Source: Candidatus Brevibacterium intestinigallinarum (GTDB taxonomy: Bacteria; Actinomycetota; Actinomycetes; Actinomycetales; Brevibacteriaceae). Taken from it: a stretch of DNA of 7,992 nt. The position numbers were made by a program, and so were the translations under genes. Positions 1 through 5,454 of this stretch are shown one piece after another (position 1 is the first letter of the stretch; each line of letters opens with the position of its first letter). The DNA lies in the NCBI GenBank assembly GCA_019117325.1, contig DWZY01000285.1, forward strand, positions 1 through 7,992. The letters run 5' to 3'. The notes under the pieces were generated by a model. That model ran no database searches, was not told where the DNA came from, and saw nothing but the letters and a program-made list of their open reading frames with translations.

Positions 1-27
1 GTCCGGGGTGTCCGGGGTGTCCGGGGA
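1..27. repeat. 9-bp tandem repeat, about three copies
   Basis: GTCCGGGGT is repeated head to tail from position 1, the third copy ending in A instead of T. It lies in the coding frame of the partial kinase and encodes T-P-D units, so length change by whole units keeps the frame. It may continue beyond the window. Confidence 0.8.
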
Positions 28-210
28 GAGCGCCTGTTCCGCGTCGATCGGGGTCCCGTCCCCATCGCGGGCGACCTCGATGATCTCGATCGTCTTGCTC
101 GCCCCCGCGGTCACCGCACGCACGTCGGTGACCTCCGCGCCGTCCAGGACCGCGGCGATGAGGCGGCGCACGTGCGAGTGCTCTTCCGCACCCGCCTCCG
201 TGTGCGTCAC
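1..210 (-). CDS. APH-like phosphotransferase, N-terminal fragment (cut by window edge)
   Basis: The first 70 codons of a minus-strand gene that continues past position 1. The GTG start at 210-208 overlaps the TGA stop of the upstream dehydrogenase as GTGA, and a GGAGG ribosome site (complement of 218-222) sits 7 nt before it, so the start is well supported. The peptide begins VTHTEAGAEEHSHVRRLI and contains V-R-A-V-T-A-G-A-S-K-T at about residues 30-40, followed by a beta-strand-like I-E-I-I-E-V. This matches the glycine-rich nucleotide-binding start of aminoglycoside-phosphotransferase-like kinases, whose usual form is GGASxET. The kinase catalytic motifs lie outside the window, so the family call rests on this segment plus the neighbour: APH-like kinases are commonly paired with acyl-CoA dehydrogenases in actinobacteria. 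A different small-molecule kinase or an unrelated protein remains possible. The last visible residues are a D-T-P repeat. Confidence 0.55.
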   Translation of the reverse strand, partial: MTHTEAGAEEHSHVRRLIAAVLDGAEVTDVRAVTAGASKTIEIIEVARDGDGTPIDAEQALSPDTPDTPD

Positions 211-1529
211 GCCCGCGCCTCCCGCGCAGCGGTGCCCTCCGCCACTCCCTTGGGCGAGCGCTGGCTCATGAAGCCGAACATGTAGCCGGCGACCCGGCGC
301 ATCTGGATCTCATCCGCACCCTCGGTGATCCGGTACCGACGGTGATGGCGGTAGATGTGCTCGAACGGCTCGTGGCGCGAGTAGCCCAGGCCGCCGAACA
401 CCTGCATCGCCCGGTCCGCCGCGTCGCAGCACAGGCGGTTCGCCCGGTAGTTGCACATCGAGACCTGCTGGGACGCCCAGAACGCGCCCTTCGTGTCCAT
501 GTCCCACGTGGTCTGACGGATGAGCGCCCGCAGCATCGCGGCCTCCGTCTGGAGTTCCACGAGCGGGAACTGGATGCCCTGGTTCGCAGCCAGCGGCTTG
601 CCGAAGGGCCGGCGCTCCCGCGCGTAAGCCACGGCGCGATCGATGCAGTACTGCGCAGCGCCCAGGCTCGCGGCGGCCTGGCGGATCCGGTTCTCGTTGA
701 AGAAGTGCTGGACGACCTGCAGACCCCGTCCCTCCTCGCCGAACACGGCGGAGTCCGGCACGCGCAGATCCGTGAACCGCACGTGCGCGTGGTCCGTGGG
801 CATGTTGAACGTCCAGAGGAACTCCTGGATCTCGAACCCCGGGGAGTCCGTGGGGACGAGGAAGCAGGTGATCCCCTCGGCGTCACCGGCGTCCCCGGAG
901 GTCCGGGCGAAGACCAGATCGTGGGTCGCCGTGTGGATCCCCGTGTTCCAGGTCTTCTCCCCCGTGATGATCCAGTCGTCGCCGTCCCGCACGGCCGACG
1001 TCTCCATGTGGGTCGCATCCGAGCCGTGCGCGGGCTCCGTGATCCCGAACGCCAGTGACCGCTCACCTGCCGCCAGCGGCTCGATCCACTCGGCGCGCTG
1101 CTCCGGCGAGCCGTACTCGACCATGAGCAGGAGGCCGATGTTGTTGCCCACGACGGAGTGCTCGTTCTGCAGGTCGTTGTGCAGCCCCAGGCCCTTGCCT
1201 GCGAGGTACTCGCGGATGACCGCCATGTCGTAGATCGACCCGCCCCGTCCGCCGTACTCCTCCGGGAGCTGATAGCGGAAGAATCCGGCGGCATCCGCGC
1301 GTCGCCGGGCCTCGGCGAGCAGCTCCTCCCACTCCCGGTTGGGCAGTCCGTCGCGGTCCCAGTCCGTCCGCGCATCCTCACGGCGGTGGTCGAAGAAGCG
1401 GATGTTGTCGTCCTGCTCCTCGAGCGGGCGAATCTGTGCATCGATGAACGCGTCCAGCTCGTCCAGGAACGTCGTGAGGTACCCCGGGATCTCGTGGAGG
1501 GGTGCGAACTGATGCGTCGGGTGGGTCAT
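207..1529 (-). CDS. Acyl-CoA dehydrogenase family flavoprotein
   Basis: A 440-aa protein, full length for the family, that oxidises an acyl-CoA alpha,beta bond with FAD and passes electrons to ETF, or performs a related reaction, in the cytoplasm. The N-terminal helical domain covers about residues 15-155. The middle beta domain carries F-G-I-T-E-P (161-166), G-S-D-A-T (169-173) and W-I-I-T-G-E-K (186-192). The C-terminal helical domain has R-P-F-G-K-P (307-312), Q-V-F-G-G-L-G-Y (376-383) and I-T-E-G-A-D-E-I-Q (401-409). E403 occupies the position of the catalytic base of medium-chain dehydrogenases. The S-D-A-T-H-M-E stretch resembles the ACAD11-like branch. ATG at 1529 is supported by AGGGAG (complement of 1538-1543) 8 nt upstream. 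The 3' end overlaps the kinase start as GTGA, so the two are probably co-translated. Substrate chain length is not visible. Functioning as a hydroxyacyl-CoA phosphate-eliminating enzyme is possible given the kinase partner. Confidence 0.93.
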   Translation of the reverse strand: MTHPTHQFAPLHEIPGYLTTFLDELDAFIDAQIRPLEEQDDNIRFFDHRREDARTDWDRDGLPNREWEELLAEARRRADAAGFFRYQLPEEYGGRGGSIYDMAVIREYLAGKGLGLHNDLQNEHSVVGNNIGLLLMVEYGSPEQRAEWIEPLAAGERSLAFGITEPAHGSDATHMETSAVRDGDDWIITGEKTWNTGIHTATHDLVFARTSGDAGDAEGITCFLVPTDSPGFEIQEFLWTFNMPTDHAHVRFTDLRVPDSAVFGEEGRGLQVVQHFFNENRIRQAAASLGAAQYCIDRAVAYARERRPFGKPLAANQGIQFPLVELQTEAAMLRALIRQTTWDMDTKGAFWASQQVSMCNYRANRLCCDAADRAMQVFGGLGYSRHEPFEHIYRHHRRYRITEGADEIQMRRVAGYMFGFMSQRSPKGVAEGTAAREARA

Positions 1530-1620
1530 GGAGTCGGCTCCCTGTCAGGGGTCTCGGCACTGAGACAGCTGCACGCCGATCATCCGGTTCACCGCGCGGG
1601 ACCGCGCACCCGCAGGGCAT

Positions 1621-1634
1621 TGATCAGATGATCA
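1621..1634. promoter_or_regulatory. TGATCA-GA-TGATCA operator-like element
   Basis: Two copies of the palindrome TGATCA separated by two bases form a 14-bp near-perfect dyad. It lies about 92 bp upstream of the dehydrogenase ATG, in the 167-bp spacer between that gene and pabA/trpG. Two half-sites with this spacing fit a dimeric repressor or activator. GntR-family regulators of fatty-acid or organic-acid genes use sites of similar size, but the regulator is not identifiable here. I saw no convincing -35/-10 pair next to it. Confidence 0.4.
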
Positions 1635-1696
1635 GCATGACGTGTCTCGCACCGTATCCGGACCGCGGACACCCTGACAAGGGCTCAGCCCCCGCC

Positions 1697-2344
1697 TCAC
1701 GCCTGCGCGGAGACCACCGGGGTGCGTCCGCGGGCGGCCTCCACGGCCTCGGGCATTCCCGCCATTGCCAGGAAGTTGCCCACCATGAGGTAGCCGTCCT
1801 GGGTGAGGACGGACTCGGGGTGGAACTGCACGCCGGCCAGCGGCGCGCTGCGGTGCTGGATGCCCATGACGATGCCGTCCCGGGTCTGCGCGGTCACCTC
1901 GAAGACGTCCGTGTCGATCGTGTCGTCGACGATCGCCAGCGAGTGGTAGCGGGTCGCGACGAGCGGGCTGCGGCACCCGGCGAAGACGCTCTTCCCCTCG
2001 TGCTCCACGAGCGAGGTCTTCCCGTGCATGAGGACCGGCGAGTGCGACACAGTCGCGCCGAACACCTCACCCAGCGCCTGGTGCCCCAGGCACACGCCGA
2101 ACAGCGCGGTCCCCGATTCCGCCGCCGCCCGGATGAGTGCGGGGCAGACGCCGGACTCGGACGGCACGCCGGGACCCGGCGACAGCAGGACCCCGTCGTG
2201 GTCAGCCAGCAGGACCACGGCCTCGGCGTCGGTGACCGCATCGTTCCGCAGGACGGTCGTCGTGGCGCCCAGCTCCTCGACGTAGCTGACCAGCGTGTAG
2301 ACGAAGCTGTCGTAGTTGTCGATGACCAGGATGCGTGCGGGCAT
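1697..2344 (-). CDS. pabA: Aminodeoxychorismate/anthranilate synthase glutaminase subunit
   Basis: A 215-aa class I glutamine amidotransferase. It releases ammonia from glutamine for a PabB/TrpE-type partner that aminates chorismate, feeding p-aminobenzoate (folate) or anthranilate (tryptophan) synthesis. Visible motifs are the start I-L-V-I-D-N-Y-D-S-F (5-14), the oxyanion segment L-S-P-G-P-G (54-59), the nucleophile C85 in G-V-C-L-G-H-Q, and the H175/E177 pair in F-H-P-E-S. Length is normal. ATG at 2344 is chosen over upstream in-frame starts because it begins the conserved first beta strand, has GGAGG (complement of 2352-2356) 7 nt upstream, and overlaps the preceding stop by one base as TGATG. 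In many actinobacteria this gene sits near pknB and crgA by oriC, where one subunit often serves both pathways. Sequence cannot separate pabA from trpG. No PabB/TrpE partner lies in the window. Confidence 0.93.
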   Translation of the reverse strand: MPARILVIDNYDSFVYTLVSYVEELGATTTVLRNDAVTDAEAVVLLADHDGVLLSPGPGVPSESGVCPALIRAAAESGTALFGVCLGHQALGEVFGATVSHSPVLMHGKTSLVEHEGKSVFAGCRSPLVATRYHSLAIVDDTIDTDVFEVTAQTRDGIVMGIQHRSAPLAGVQFHPESVLTQDGYLMVGNFLAMAGMPEAVEAARGRTPVVSAQA

Positions 2345-2508
2345 CAGCCGCCCTCCTCGACGGTCGCGTCGTTGAACGGCATGTAGTCCGCGATGACGGG
2401 GAACACGTACTCCATGAGTACGTAGACCGTCGCCGCGATGAGCACGAGGCAGATGAGGAACTTGACGATCCAGGGTCCCGGCAGCGCGCGCCACAGGAGT
2501 GCGTACAT
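2344..2508 (-). CDS. 54-aa single-pass membrane protein between sortase and pabA/trpG
   Basis: A small gene of 55 codons including stop. Its ATG at 2508 overlaps the sortase TGA by one base, its own TGA overlaps the pabA/trpG ATG by one base, and a GGAGG lies 9 nt before the start inside the sortase 3' end. The protein starts MYALLWRALPGPWIVKFLI. It has one strongly hydrophobic segment at about residues 13-39, then a short tail ending P-F-N-D-A-T-V-E-E-G-G. The W-R-x-L-P-G-P-W opening and the P-F-N-D-x-T-V ending recall a small protein widespread at this position in actinobacteria, whose function I do not know. Its place in a three-gene, tightly overlapping operon with a class E sortase suggests an envelope role, possibly as a sortase partner. 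That is inference only. Confidence 0.85.
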   Translation of the reverse strand: MYALLWRALPGPWIVKFLICLVLIAATVYVLMEYVFPVIADYMPFNDATVEEGG

Positions 2509-3821
2509 CAGGCATCGCCTCCGACCTTGTCATACGCGGACGTGTCCGCGATCGAATCCGGTGCTCCGTCCCCGGCGGGCGTCCAGTCCGTGAGCTCCGC
2601 GTAGGCGATGTAGCGCTCACGGGCGGAGAACATGGGGTTGCACGCGGTGAGCGTCATGATCCGGTCCTTGCCCTTGTACTCCGGCAGGGTGGGGACGGCC
2701 GCGAGGACCTCCGTGGCGTCCGGCAGGACGATCTCGAAGTTGCGGAACGTGTACGTGTAGAACCCGTCGCTGGTCTGGACGACGATCTCATCGCCCGGCC
2801 GCAGCTGGTGGATCTGGTTGAGCGGCTTGCCGTACGTGACGCGGTGACCGGCGATCGCGAAGTTGCCCACCTCGCCCGGCATCGCGGAGCTGGGGTAGCG
2901 TCCCACGCCCATGCGGTTGAGGACGGGCTCCAGGGAGACGCCCTCGGCCACCGTGCGGTAGTAGTCCTCGCCGAAGCGGGGCACGTACATGATGCCGAAG
3001 CCCGAGTTCTCATCGACCGGCTCCGCCACGTACGGGGTGTCCGGGTCGTCCGGCAGCTCGTTGGCGGGGTTGTCCCGCCATTCGGTGATGAGCTGGTCCG
3101 CCAGCACCTCGTTGTCCTTGTTCGCCGCGATGTCCGTCCACCACAGCTGCCACACGACGAAGAGGATGAGGATGAGGCCCGCGGTGATGCACAGCTCGCC
3201 GAACGCGCGGATGGTGCCGCGGACCGGCCCCAGGGGCTCGTACTCGACCTGCCGCTTCCGGTTCGTGCGCTTGGCACCGCCGCCGTGCGCGGATGCCGCT
3301 GCCGAGGCCGCCGTCACAGGCAGTGCCTGCGTCGCCCCCGCGGCCGGCTGGGTCCGGGTGGGCTGGTCCGTGGGAGGGCTGAGGAACGTCTGCCGGCCGG
3401 AGGCGGGCTGGGCGGCCGTGGGGTGGCCACCGGTGGGCTGGCTGCCGATGGGCTGGCGCCCGCCGGGCTGGTGGCTGGGGCCGGAGCCCACCCGTGCCGT
3501 CGTCCGCTCGGCCGGCCGGATGACGGGGCGCGAGTGCTGGGGCTGCTGCGGGGCACCCCAGGCCTGCGGGGCGCCCCAGCCGGGCGCGGCCTCGGGAGAC
3601 GGGGACTGAGCAGGGGGTGAGGGCTGCGTGGATCGCGGAGGCGCGGACTGCGCCGGCGGCGGGGCCGACGGAGTCGAGGCCGACTGGGCCGGGGAGGTCG
3701 CTGTCGGTGAGGGAGGGGGCTGCGGAGCAGATCCGGCCGCACCCTCCGAGCGGGCGCGCGCGGCAGCCTCGGCGGCGCGCTCGCGTTCGCGGCGTTCGCG
3801 CCTCGTCATCGGCTGATCCAC
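2508..3821 (-). CDS. Class E sortase with long proline-rich N-terminus
   Basis: A 437-aa membrane-anchored cysteine transpeptidase expected to attach surface proteins with an LAxTG-like signal to peptidoglycan. The GTG at 3821 is chosen because GGAGG (complement of 3829-3833) lies 7 nt upstream. The ATG four codons later would be too far, and the longer ATG at 3905 lacks support. Layout: a basic/acidic start (T-R-R-E-R-R-E-R-E-R), a Pro/Ser/Gln/Ala-rich cytoplasmic region to about residue 190, a basic K-R-T-N-R-K-R patch (184-190), one membrane segment (about 209-228), then the sortase domain. Catalytic residues are H326 in F-A-I-A-G-H-R, C394 in T-L-T-A-C-N-P, and R401 in F-S-A-R-E-R. T-L-T-A-C replaces the more usual T-L-T-T-C. 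The catalytic domain is of normal size; the disordered N-terminus doubles the protein. It is first in the operon with the 54-aa protein and pabA/trpG. Confidence 0.9.
   Translation of the reverse strand: MDQPMTRRERRERERAAEAAARARSEGAAGSAPQPPPSPTATSPAQSASTPSAPPPAQSAPPRSTQPSPPAQSPSPEAAPGWGAPQAWGAPQQPQHSRPVIRPAERTTARVGSGPSHQPGGRQPIGSQPTGGHPTAAQPASGRQTFLSPPTDQPTRTQPAAGATQALPVTAASAAASAHGGGAKRTNRKRQVEYEPLGPVRGTIRAFGELCITAGLILILFVVWQLWWTDIAANKDNEVLADQLITEWRDNPANELPDDPDTPYVAEPVDENSGFGIMYVPRFGEDYYRTVAEGVSLEPVLNRMGVGRYPSSAMPGEVGNFAIAGHRVTYGKPLNQIHQLRPGDEIVVQTSDGFYTYTFRNFEIVLPDATEVLAAVPTLPEYKGKDRIMTLTACNPMFSARERYIAYAELTDWTPAGDGAPDSIADTSAYDKVGGDA
3341..3560 (-). repeat. Low-complexity imperfect repeats in the sortase N-terminal region
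   Basis: On the plus strand the motif GGGCTGG recurs with irregular 12-30 bp spacing, and further right GGGGCGCCCCAG-type units recur. In the protein these give Q-P-x-G and G-A-P-Q units (for example G-W-G-A-P-Q-A-W-G-A-P-Q). They stay in frame and look like slippage-grown, disordered linker sequence rather than a separate element. Confidence 0.5.
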
Positions 3822-3870
3822 CGTCGTTCCTCCAGCGTTCTCCCTGCACGGCGATGCTCGCGCCGCGGAC

Positions 3871-3886
3871 CCGGGGACTCCCCCGG
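3871..3886. promoter_or_regulatory. Hairpin in the sortase 5' leader
   Basis: CCGGGG-actc-CCCCGG is a perfect 6-bp, all-GC stem with a 4-nt loop. It lies about 50 bp upstream of the sortase GTG and downstream of the proposed -10, so it would be transcribed in the leader. With no U-tract it is not a standard terminator. It could stall or stabilise the transcript; no riboswitch family is recognised. Confidence 0.35.
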
Positions 3887-3903
3887 TGGGCGGCACCTCG
3901 CTC

Positions 3904-3909
3904 ATGATA
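3904..3909 (-). promoter_or_regulatory. Candidate -10 box for the sortase operon
   Basis: Read on the minus strand this is TATCAT, 5 of 6 matches to TATAAT, in otherwise GC-rich sequence. It would give a leader of roughly 75 nt before the GTG at 3821. No good -35 is visible at 16-18 bp, which is common for actinobacterial promoters. Confidence 0.4.
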
Positions 3910-3954
3910 GACGCTCGCGGCCCGCGCCTGTGCGCAGTGCAGGGCAGGGAAGAC

Positions 3955-3960
3955 TAGACT
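3955..3960 (+). promoter_or_regulatory. Candidate -10 box for crgA
   Basis: TAGACT, 4 of 6 matches to TATAAT and a common actinobacterial form, lies back to back with the minus-strand -10 about 45 bp away. Transcription would start near 3966-3968, giving a leader of about 85 nt before the GTG at 4053. The -35 region is unconvincing. Confidence 0.45.
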
Positions 3961-3963
3961 GAC

Positions 3964-3975
3964 CGATGATCATCG
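3964..3975. promoter_or_regulatory. 12-bp palindrome at the predicted crgA transcription start
   Basis: CGATGATCATCG is a perfect 12-bp palindrome directly after the candidate -10, where a bound protein would block initiation. It shares the 8-mer GATGATCA with the element at 1621-1634. Either a small operator or chance. Confidence 0.35.
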
Positions 3976-3976
3976 C

Positions 3977-3993
3977 CCAGAGTGTCGCTCTGG
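3977..3993. promoter_or_regulatory. Leader hairpin 1 of crgA
   Basis: CCAGAG-tgtcg-CTCTGG is a perfect 6-bp stem with a 5-nt loop near the 5' end of the predicted crgA leader. No T-run follows, so it is not a standard terminator. Confidence 0.35.
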
Positions 3994-4018
3994 CGCGGCA
4001 GAACCTGCGACAGCACTA

Positions 4019-4039
4019 CGGTCGGACTGCAGCCGACCG
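4019..4039. promoter_or_regulatory. Leader hairpin 2 of crgA, next to the ribosome site
   Basis: A perfect 7-bp stem, CGGTCGG (4019-4025) with CCGACCG (4033-4039), closes a 7-nt loop containing CTGCAG. It ends only a few bases before the purine-rich ribosome site GAGGAGAG (4043-4050), so it could modulate ribosome access to the crgA GTG. Confidence 0.4.
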
Positions 4040-4052
4040 CCCGAGGAGAGAC

Positions 4053-4754
4053 GTGGCCAAGCCGAATCGCACGAACCGGACGCGCCAGACCGACGCGGCC
4101 GACGCACAGCCGGACTCCCCCGTCACGGACGCCCAGGACGACGCCGTCGGGACGGATGCTGTGGATGCGGACACCGCCGCCGAGGTCGACGTCACCGTGG
4201 TCTCCGACGGCACCTCCGATGTGGAGGAAGTCGTGCTGGACGAGGACGAGCTGATCGTCGACGACGCAACAGGCTCCGATGACACCGACGAGGACTCCGC
4301 CGCGGCGGCCGCGGCCCCCACGAAGGACTCCGCGAAAAAGGACTCCTCGACGTCGAAGGACTCTGCGAAGTCCTCCGCGAAGGGCAAGGACACCGCCGCC
4401 GCGAAGAAGCCCGCGGGCCGCAATCGGAAGGCCGCGGACTCGACCGACTCCTCGACGAAGGACAGCGCGAAGGGCTCCTCGAAGAAGGACGCGAAGTCCG
4501 GCAATCCCGCGAAGCGCGCCTCGACGCGCAAGACCGCGTCGTACACGAGCACGCCCGGCGCGCAGACCATCAAGCCCAACGGACGCTGGTTCGTCCCCAC
4601 GATGGTGACGGTCCTGCTGGTGGGGCTGGCGTGGCTGGTGACCTTCTACCTGTCCAGCGGCTCGCTGCCCGTCGAGGCGTGGGGCTACTGGAACCTGGGT
4701 GTGGGCTTCGCGATCCTCGTCGCGGGTCTCGTGATGTCGACCAGATGGCGGTGA
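4053..4754 (+). CDS. crgA: Cell division protein CrgA with long charged N-terminal extension
   Basis: A 233-aa protein whose last 75 residues are a clear CrgA: K-P-N-G-R-W-F-V-P (174-182), membrane segment 1 at about 182-201, a short loop (S-G-S-L-P-V), a W-N-L-G-V-G-F turn (213-219), membrane segment 2 at about 214-229, and the ending T-R-W-R. CrgA is a small divisome protein that interacts with FtsZ, FtsI and FtsQ partners in mycobacteria and Streptomyces, normally about 85-95 aa. Here about 160 extra residues precede it: an acidic stretch (about 13-82, many D/E) and then a Lys/Ser/Ala stretch (about 90-160) with three K-D-S-A-K units at 91, 102 and 136. The GTG at 4053 is preferred because GAGGAGAG lies just upstream and V-A-K-P-N-R resembles the usual CrgA start. 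An ATG at 3966 would add 29 residues with poorer codon use. Divergent from the sortase operon. Confidence 0.88.
   Translation: MAKPNRTNRTRQTDAADAQPDSPVTDAQDDAVGTDAVDADTAAEVDVTVVSDGTSDVEEVVLDEDELIVDDATGSDDTDEDSAAAAAAPTKDSAKKDSSTSKDSAKSSAKGKDTAAAKKPAGRNRKAADSTDSSTKDSAKGSSKKDAKSGNPAKRASTRKTASYTSTPGAQTIKPNGRWFVPTMVTVLLVGLAWLVTFYLSSGSLPVEAWGYWNLGVGFAILVAGLVMSTRWR
4320..4532 (+). repeat. Lys-Asp-Ser/Ala low-complexity repeat region inside crgA
   Basis: Recurrent AAGGAC-TCC/AGC-GCGAAG units encode K-D-S-A-K, S-S-A-K-G-K-D and similar segments. Synonymous codons differ between units, so the protein pattern has probably been kept rather than being a very recent DNA expansion. It follows a short poly-Ala run near 4301-4315. 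Confidence 0.6.
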
Positions 4755-4800
4755 CGCGCCTGCCGGTCGCCGACTCCGCGACACCACGGCGCGGCTGACG

Positions 4801-5454
4801 ATGGCAGCGGACTTCAAGCTGCTGGGCGGGCACCCCCTCTGGATCCGGCTCCTCAGCCTCTACGGCGGGCTCTTCCTCTTCGGCATGTCCGCGGGGCTCG
4901 TCATCGAGTCGCGCCTGGGCAACTTCCCGTGGGACGTCCTCCACGAGGGCGCCGCACTGCGACTGGATGCGATCGGCATCCCCATCTCCGTGGGGGTCGT
5001 CGCGATCATCGTGTCGTTCCTCATCCTGCTGCTGTGGATCCCGCTGCGGCAGCGCCCCGGACTGGGCACCGTGTCGAACGCGATCCTCGTGGGCGTCTTC
5101 ATGGACCTCACGATGGCGGTCGTCCCGGACCAGGACTCGATGGCGGTGCGGATCATCCTGCTGGTGTGCGGGATCGTACTCAACGGCATCGCGACGGTCC
5201 TCTACATCATCCCCAGCTTCGGACCGGGCCCGCGCGACGGCCTCATGACAGGCCTCGTCGAGCGCACCGGCCGGCCCGTCTGGGCGATGCGCCTCATCGT
5301 GGAGATCAGCGTGCTCATCGTGGGCGTGGTGCTGGGCGGCACGTTCGGCGTGGGCACGATCGTGTTCGCGCTGGGGATCGGCTACATCACGCAGTACTTC
5401 CTGGGACTGGCGGCCCGGCTGCTGGGCCCCAACACCCCGCGCAAGGGGAGTTGA
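4801..5454 (+). CDS. YczE-family integral membrane protein
   Basis: A 217-aa polytopic membrane protein with about six membrane segments (roughly 15-34, 62-81, 92-108, 115-137, 163-180 and 183-204). Family marks are L-G-N-F-P-W-D-V-L-H-E-G (39-50), W-I-P-L-R-Q-R-P-G-L-G-T (79-90), G-P-G-P-R-D-G-L-M-T-G-L (141-152) and F-G-V-G-T-I-V-F-A-L-G-I-G (182-194). These match the YczE/YyaS group of uncharacterised membrane proteins, for which a transport role has been proposed but no substrate is established. ATG at 4801 is the only start: no ATG or GTG occurs in frame between it and the crgA stop 46 nt upstream. No clear ribosome site precedes it, so translation may depend on read-through from crgA or be weak. 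Homologues often neighbour PLP-binding MocR-type regulators; here the convergent neighbour is an ordinary PLP aminotransferase. Confidence 0.82.
   Translation: MAADFKLLGGHPLWIRLLSLYGGLFLFGMSAGLVIESRLGNFPWDVLHEGAALRLDAIGIPISVGVVAIIVSFLILLLWIPLRQRPGLGTVSNAILVGVFMDLTMAVVPDQDSMAVRIILLVCGIVLNGIATVLYIIPSFGPGPRDGLMTGLVERTGRPVWAMRLIVEISVLIVGVVLGGTFGVGTIVFALGIGYITQYFLGLAARLLGPNTPRKGS

Noticed and set aside
1672..1691. Terminator for pabA/trpG
   Set aside because: CCCT-gaca-AGGG and GGG/CCC can pair, but the stems are 3-4 bp and no T-run follows.
1502..2386. Open reading frame of 294 codons on the plus strand across pabA/trpG
   Set aside because: It shadows a clear glutamine amidotransferase and has no supported ribosome site.
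2499..3620. Open reading frame of 373 codons on the plus strand across the sortase gene
   Set aside because: It is antisense to a sortase with intact catalytic motifs, its translation is Arg/Gly/Val-rich without recognisable domains, and long antisense frames are expected in GC-rich genes.
3809..3905. Longer sortase starting at ATG 3905, or shorter one at ATG 3809
   Set aside because: The GTG at 3821 has GGAGG at 7 nt; the ATG at 3809 is too far from it, and the ATG at 3905 would place the candidate -10 inside the gene.
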